Assembly: GCA_002189105.1 (NCBI GenBank)
Contig: NIOB01000001.1
Span: forward strand, 682,001-746,000
Direction: 5' to 3'
Length of the DNA stretch: 64,000 bases
DNA from: Saccharibacillus soli
GTDB taxonomy: Bacteria; Bacillota; Bacilli; Paenibacillales; Paenibacillaceae
Part shown: in pieces, positions 60,271 through 64,000 of the stretch
How positions within the stretch are numbered: position 1 is the first letter of the stretch
How the letters are laid out: each line of letters begins with the position of its first letter
Made by a program: the position numbers and the translations under genes
Notes under the pieces: generated by a model
Databases searched by the model: none
What the model saw: the letters and a program-made list of their open reading frames with translations, nothing else
Told to the model about the DNA's origin: nothing

Positions 60271-60909
60271 ATGTTATTATCGGGAATTGCGATTGTAGCC
60301 GCCTATTTACTCGGCTCGGTCAGCTTCAGCGTATTATTCGCAAAATTATTCAAAGGGATCGACATTCGTCATCATGGAAGCGGCAATGCAGGAGCGACCA
60401 ATACACTACGAGTGCTTGGTAAAGGCCCTGCTATTCTAGTCTTAGTATTGGATATTGCCAAAGGCGTACTTGCCGTATGGTTGGGCCGCTGGCTTGCGCC
60501 GGATTATGAATGGACACCTGCACTTGCCGGATTGGCAGCGGTAGTAGGCCACAATTGGCCGCTGTATTTCCACTTCAAGGGGGGAAAGGGGATTGCCACA
60601 ACGATTGGAATGTTGGCGACCTTATGCTTCTTCCCGGCACTTTGGGGGGGCATTATCGGCATCTTGTCGATCGTGTTGACCCGTTATGTGTCGCTTGGTT
60701 CTCTGCTGTTTGTAACGTTGACGCCCGTGTTTCTGGTCATTTATAACTTGGCCGGCTGGCATGACTTTGGTCCATCTGTACTAATCGTCAGTCTCCTGAT
60801 CTGGGCACTGGCTGTATGGCGGCATCGGGGTAATCTGGTCAAATTGAAAAATGGAACAGAGAACAAGCTGGGATCGAAATCCGGCGGGAAGGAGCGCAGC
60901 CTTGGCTAG
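60271..60909 (+). CDS. plsY: Acyl-phosphate:glycerol-3-phosphate acyltransferase
   Basis: The product has 212 residues from ATG 60271 (GAAGGAGAG upstream) with five to six membrane segments. The three PlsY motifs are visible: GSVSFSVLFAKLFKGIDIRH followed by GSGNAGATNTLR, then HNWPLYFHFKGGKGIATTIG. It makes lysophosphatidic acid from acyl phosphate and glycerol 3-phosphate, the latter supplied by GpsA. The gpsA gene overlaps its end by eight bases, so substrate supply and use are coupled. Confidence 0.96.
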   Translation: MLLSGIAIVAAYLLGSVSFSVLFAKLFKGIDIRHHGSGNAGATNTLRVLGKGPAILVLVLDIAKGVLAVWLGRWLAPDYEWTPALAGLAAVVGHNWPLYFHFKGGKGIATTIGMLATLCFFPALWGGIIGILSIVLTRYVSLGSLLFVTLTPVFLVIYNLAGWHDFGPSVLIVSLLIWALAVWRHRGNLVKLKNGTENKLGSKSGGKERSLG

Positions 60910-61942
60910 AAAAGTATGCGTATTGGTAGCCGGCAGTTGGGGAACCGCGCTGGCTATGGTGTTGGCGGATAACGGTCATGATGTTCGATTGTGGGCACGC
61001 GGTGAAGATCAAGTAGCGGAAATCAACGAACGGCGCGAAAATTCACGTTTTCTGCCTGGTGTTGACCTGCCAACTGGTCTGCATGCGACAACCGATATGG
61101 CAGAGGCCGTTCAGGGCGCTGAAGCTGTAATCCTGGCCTCACCATCCAAAGCGATGCGGGAAGTCGCGCATGCGCTTCGCACTTACTGGCGTCCTGATAT
61201 GCTCTGCATCCATGCCACCAAAGGGATGGAAATTGATACGCTCAAGCGGATGTCTACCGTCATCGCCGAGGAATTGGGCTGCGACGAATCCAAGATTGGC
61301 GTCATCTGTGGACCCAGCCATGCCGAGGAAGTAGCGCGGCGGCGTCCAACCACAATTGTGGTGGCTTCGGCAAATGAAGCGGATGCTCAACATGCGCAGC
61401 GTCTCTTGATGAACTCGTATTTCCGCGTGTATACCAACCGGGATGTATTGGGTGCGGAGCTGGCAGGTGCTTTTAAGAACATCATCGCTCTGGGTGCCGG
61501 AATGTCGGACGGGCTGGAATACGGCGACAATGCCAAGGCCGCTTTGCTAACCCGCGGTCTTGCCGAGATTACCCGTGTAGGGACTGAGATGGGCGCGAAT
61601 CCACTGACTTTTTCCGGTCTTGCCGGTGTAGGTGACCTGGTGGTAACGGCTACGAGTAAGCATAGTCGAAACTGGAGAGCAGGCTACATGCTGGGGCAGG
61701 GTAAACCTCTTCAAGAAGTGCTGGATTCGATGGGCATGGTCGTTGAAGGGATTCGGACGACGGATGCAGCACATCGGATGTCCCAGAAACACAACGTGCA
61801 GATGCCGATTGCCGAGCAGCTGTATCATGTGTTGTTTGAAGGATTGGACCCCAAGACAGCGGTAGAAGCGCTGATGGGTCGTGGACCCAAGACGGAGATG
61901 GAGACCATTTCGCAAGAAACCTGGGAGCAATGGCATACCTAA
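60902..61942 (+). CDS. gpsA: Glycerol-3-phosphate dehydrogenase [NAD(P)+]
   Basis: The product has 346 residues from TTG 60902, preceded by GGAAGGAG. It reduces dihydroxyacetone phosphate to glycerol 3-phosphate for phospholipids. The nucleotide-binding loop is VLVAGSWGTALA; the first Gly of the usual GAGSWG is Val. Other landmarks are ATKGMEIDT, CGPSHAEEVARRRPT, and the catalytic lysine in AGAFKNIIALGAGMSDGL, then a C-terminal GPKTEMETI. It overlaps plsY by eight bases. Confidence 0.95.
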   Translation: MARKVCVLVAGSWGTALAMVLADNGHDVRLWARGEDQVAEINERRENSRFLPGVDLPTGLHATTDMAEAVQGAEAVILASPSKAMREVAHALRTYWRPDMLCIHATKGMEIDTLKRMSTVIAEELGCDESKIGVICGPSHAEEVARRRPTTIVVASANEADAQHAQRLLMNSYFRVYTNRDVLGAELAGAFKNIIALGAGMSDGLEYGDNAKAALLTRGLAEITRVGTEMGANPLTFSGLAGVGDLVVTATSKHSRNWRAGYMLGQGKPLQEVLDSMGMVVEGIRTTDAAHRMSQKHNVQMPIAEQLYHVLFEGLDPKTAVEALMGRGPKTEMETISQETWEQWHT

Positions 61943-61984
61943 TCGGTAGGTGCAGATCGTGAAGCGTGAGGGGAGGCGGCCGAC

Positions 61985-62350
61985 ATGCCTGCGGACAAGC
62001 ATGAAGTGTCGTTTCATCCGGGCGGCAAAACGGTAAGTGTACGTACAGGTACAACGCTGCTGGCTGCGGCCCGGGCAGCAGGCGTGTCCATTCCGGTACG
62101 CTGCGAAGGCAAGATGGGCTGTCTGATGTGTAAAGTGTCATTGGACGGCGAAGCTGCCGGCGTTCTTCCTGCCCGTGAGGAAGAACGCAGAAAGCTGGGC
62201 AGCAGCGTAGAGGAAGGGATTCGCCTGGCTTGTCAGGCCAAGGTCTGCGGAGATGCCGTAGTCACAGTGCCGGAAGATCGTCTCAAGCGGGCCATTCGGC
62301 TCCAATTGGAGCGTCAGAAGCAGGAAGAGGACGATTTTTGGCTTAGATGA
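61985..62350 (+). CDS. 2Fe-2S ferredoxin-like protein
   Basis: The product has 121 residues from ATG 61985 (GAGGGGAGG upstream). The plant-type ferredoxin fold has the cluster cysteines in VRCEGKMGCLMC, i.e. C-x5... spacing with Cys40, Cys46 and Cys49, and the fourth Cys in LACQAKV (about Cys82). A basic/acidic helical tail (RAIRLQLERQKQEEDDFW) follows. It carries electrons for an unknown partner. Proteins like this are common at this locus in Paenibacillus, between gpsA and spoIVA or hbs. spoIVA is absent here. Confidence 0.88.
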   Translation: MPADKHEVSFHPGGKTVSVRTGTTLLAAARAAGVSIPVRCEGKMGCLMCKVSLDGEAAGVLPAREEERRKLGSSVEEGIRLACQAKVCGDAVVTVPEDRLKRAIRLQLERQKQEEDDFWLR

Positions 62351-62355
62351 AATGC

Positions 62356-62384
62356 TTGAAATTATAAGGCTGGTGTATTACTAT
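62356..62384 (+). promoter_or_regulatory. Candidate sigma-A promoter of hbs
   Basis: TTGAAA, a 17-base spacer and TACTAT, 94 bases upstream of the hbs start. Confidence 0.65.
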
Positions 62385-62477
62385 AGGTGTGTTGCCTCGA
62401 GGCTTTGTTTCAAGTGTTAAGCCTTTTCGGCGGGCACTCTTTGGGGTGCCGGATGATTGTAACGGGAGGTGAAACGC

Positions 62478-62750
62478 ATGAACAAATCTGACCTGATTAG
62501 CCAGGTAGCAGAGGCATCGGAGCTTGGCAAAAAAGAAGCAACCAAAGCGGTTGAAGCTGTTTTTGAAGCCATTTCCGCAGCCCTGCAAAATGGTGAGAAA
62601 GTACAACTCGTCGGATTCGGTAACTTTGAAATCCGCGAACGTTCCGCCCGTAAAGGACGCAACCCGCAAACCGGTGAAGAAATCGAAATCCCGGCAAGCA
62701 AGATTCCTGCTTTCAAACCGGGCAAAGCCCTGAAAGACGGAATTAAATAA
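62478..62750 (+). CDS. hbs: DNA-binding protein HU
   Basis: The product has 90 residues from ATG 62478 (CGGGAGGTG upstream), the standard HU length. It is a basic dimer that bends DNA. The signature [20 protein letters not shown], the [20 protein letters not shown] arm and the [17 protein letters not shown]-terminus are typical. It stands alone between a promoter and a terminator. Confidence 0.97.
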   Translation: MNKSDLISQVAEASELGKKEATKAVEAVFEAISAALQNGEKVQLVGFGNFEIRERSARKGRNPQTGEEIEIPASKIPAFKPGKALKDGIK

Positions 62751-62805
62751 AATCTACATAATCCTTAGGGATTGAAGATTTTCAGCAGCGCGAAATTGCG
62801 CTCGA

Positions 62806-62836
62806 GAGCCGTGAATAATATATTCACGGCCTTTTT
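62806..62836 (+). terminator. Terminator after hbs
   Basis: GCCGTGAATA and TATTCACGGC are exact complements, followed by TTTTT. Confidence 0.92.
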
Positions 62837-62965
62837 CTTGTCTGCGAACAGTTTGCGGAGGAGGAAAGGCGCGGTTGACAACCCATTCCCCATTTGCCAT
62901 CATTAATAGACTGTATTTCTGAGGATTAGAATGAAATAAGCAGCTGACCTAAGGGAGGAACCATT

Positions 62966-63190
62966 GTGGAAAATTCGGAAAAGGCCGACTACGTTGTGAT
63001 TAAAGCGCATGAAAATGGAGTACATGTGATCGGCTTGACAAGAGGTCAGGATACCCGTTTTCATCACACGGAAAAGCTGGATAAGGGCGAAGTGCTAATC
63101 GCCCAATTTACGGATCATACGTCGGCGATCAAGGTTCGCGGCAAGGCAACCGTCTTCACCAAACACGGCAATATCGAGACCGAAAACTAA
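62966..63190 (+). CDS. mtrB: Trp RNA-binding attenuation protein (TRAP)
   Basis: The product has 74 residues from GTG 62966 (AAGGGAGGAA upstream). It forms an 11-subunit ring that binds tryptophan and then GAG/UAG repeats in trp leader [23 protein letters not shown] and [20 protein letters not shown] match the family, including the Lys and Arg that contact RNA and the Thr residues around tryptophan. In Bacillus it follows mtrA (folE) and precedes hepS; mtrA is missing here, hepS is kept. Confidence 0.95.
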   Translation: MENSEKADYVVIKAHENGVHVIGLTRGQDTRFHHTEKLDKGEVLIAQFTDHTSAIKVRGKATVFTKHGNIETEN

Positions 63191-63220
63191 ACGTTTGCGT
63201 TAGTTGTTTGAAGAAGCGTA

Positions 63221-63229
63221 TGCTATAAT
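63221..63229 (+). promoter_or_regulatory. Extended -10 promoter element for hepS
   Basis: TGCTATAAT is a near-ideal extended -10 box, 57 bases upstream of the hepS start; the -35 is weak. Confidence 0.6.
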
Positions 63230-63285
63230 AGAAAAGATTGTGACAAAAATAGCGTTCAACGTTGGAAAAAGTCGGAGGCCTATAG

Positions 63286-64000
63286 ATGAAACCTTACTGC
63301 GTACCGGAGAAAACCGAGAAATATACCGGCTATGACATGATCCGGAAGCATACGGACATTCCGGCGCTTCCGGATGCACGGCTGCGACTGCTTCATGCTT
63401 TTCTTGAAGCTTCCGATTCGGCCAAAGGCAGCGAAGTATTCGGAACGGTCACCGCGCTGCTTCAGACCGGACTTGATATTCACGATCGCGTAGCGCCAGG
63501 AGACGATAGCGAAGAGGAAACGGCAATGCGTTCGCGGCAGCTTAAAGTGCTGGCTGGCGATTACTACAGCAGCCGATTCTACGAACTGTTGGCGGCGGCT
63601 GGCGAGATCGGAATGATTGCCGAGCTGAGCCGGGCAATTGCAGACGTTAATCGCAGCAAGATGGAGCTGTATCTGCGTATGCAGGGATCAGATGCTCCTG
63701 AGCTGCCTCAATACCTGCATGAATTGGCCGACATTAAGGTACGTTTGTTCCGAAGCTTTGATGGTCTGCTGGGCGGGGAGCTTCTGCCACTCTGGCGGAA
63801 GCTTTTGCATCTGGTTGGACTATGCGAGGCGGCGGCTGAAGAGTTAGCGGCCGTGCGCGGAGGAGCAGAGTTTACGGGGACGACTTTTCGGGAGACGGCG
63901 CTTCCGGGTGAATTGGAGGGAACGTTGGAGATTCAACTTTCCCAACTCCTGCGCGAGTGGGCTGGTCAGTTTGCAGCTGACCTTGAAGGGCTGCCTGCCA
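63286..64000 (+). CDS. hepS: Heptaprenyl diphosphate synthase component 1 (3' end outside window)
   Basis: The frame from ATG 63286 (GGAGG upstream) is open to the window edge, giving at least 238 residues. LLQTGLDIHDRVAPGDD and QLKVLAGDYYSSRFYELLAA match the small subunit of the menaquinone side-chain synthase, which works with HepT. The visible part is nearly the full domain. The position after mtrB is the same as in Bacillus, where menaquinone genes follow. No signal or membrane segment. Confidence 0.9.
   Translation, partial: MKPYCVPEKTEKYTGYDMIRKHTDIPALPDARLRLLHAFLEASDSAKGSEVFGTVTALLQTGLDIHDRVAPGDDSEEETAMRSRQLKVLAGDYYSSRFYELLAAAGEIGMIAELSRAIADVNRSKMELYLRMQGSDAPELPQYLHELADIKVRLFRSFDGLLGGELLPLWRKLLHLVGLCEAAAEELAAVRGGAEFTGTTFRETALPGELEGTLEIQLSQLLREWAGQFAADLEGLPA

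Noticed and set aside
62751-62965. mtrA/folE between hbs and mtrB
   Set aside because: The gap has only a terminator and a leader; no GTP cyclohydrolase frame is present.
1-64000. tRNA, rRNA, CRISPR array, transposase, integrase of a mobile element or prophage genes
   Set aside because: None was seen; XerD is the chromosomal dimer-resolution enzyme in its conserved place.

Overview
The window looks like a chromosomal segment of a Paenibacillus-type bacterium (family Paenibacillaceae): moderately high G+C, strong AGGAGG ribosome binding sites with frequent TTG/GTG starts, sigma-A promoters, T-box and FMN riboswitches, and a gene order that follows the Bacillus/Paenibacillus xerD-punA-lysA-ppiB-rib-scpAB-rluB-resDE-serA-ypbDG-mecA-prsW-cmk-rpsA-der-plsY-gpsA-hbs-mtrB-hepS backbone. 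Four places in this backbone where relatives carry sporulation genes are empty: punA/lysA (dacF-spoIIA-sigF-spoVA), scpB/rluB (dacB-spmAB), prsW/ypfA (sleB-ypeB) and ferredoxin/hbs (spoIVA). This suggests a lineage that has lost sporulation, such as Saccharibacillus or a similar relative; the genus is an inference only.

Region 1 (1-8300) is a carbohydrate-use locus: the tail of a YIP1-like membrane protein, a DUF5696 lipoprotein, two ABC sugar permeases, a secreted GH5 enzyme with a ricin-type lectin tail and an intracellular GH43 enzyme. Region 2 (8300-14800) has a large secreted stalk-domain protein, two unrecognised genes, a chemoreceptor-like protein with a C-terminal Cache-like domain and an AlkD-type HEAT-repeat protein.

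Region 3 (14900-20560, minus strand) is the most interesting part: a complete STM4015-STM4014-STM4013-STM4012-STM4011 gene set (leucine-rich-repeat protein, ATP-grasp-like protein, alkaline-phosphatase-superfamily hydrolase, two radical SAM enzymes). The family names come from Salmonella locus tags and I know of no assigned function. It has its own promoter and terminator, two ATGA stop/start couplings and two perfect hairpins between the first two genes. It looks like a self-contained modification pathway.

Region 4 (20800-28300) has a GntR/DUF1648-DUF5808 pair, a 166-bp element with imperfect terminal inverted repeats, and branched-chain 2-oxoacid dehydrogenase genes (lpd, bkdAA, bkdAB, bkdB). 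Region 5 (28400-34700) has a Prli42-like micropeptide, a PepT-like peptidase, nudF, fur, xerD, punA and lysA. Region 6 (34700-38200) is a more A+T-rich insertion of secreted proteins with a tandem duplication that carried along a broken 3' piece of lysA. Region 7 (38500-44200) is an FMN-riboswitch-led riboflavin operon without ribD, then scpA, scpB and rluB. Region 8 (44200-54800) has resD/resE without resABC, glpK with a Fur-box-like palindrome, serA behind a serine T-box, a CPBP protease, a phosphoesterase, a polysaccharide deacetylase lipoprotein and mecA. Region 9 (54800-64000) is conserved core: prsW, a PilZ protein, cmk, rpsA, der, plsY, gpsA, a 2Fe-2S ferredoxin, hbs, mtrB and the start of hepS.

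No tRNA, rRNA, CRISPR array, transposase or prophage gene was seen. All family calls come from reading the sequence by eye; no database search was possible.
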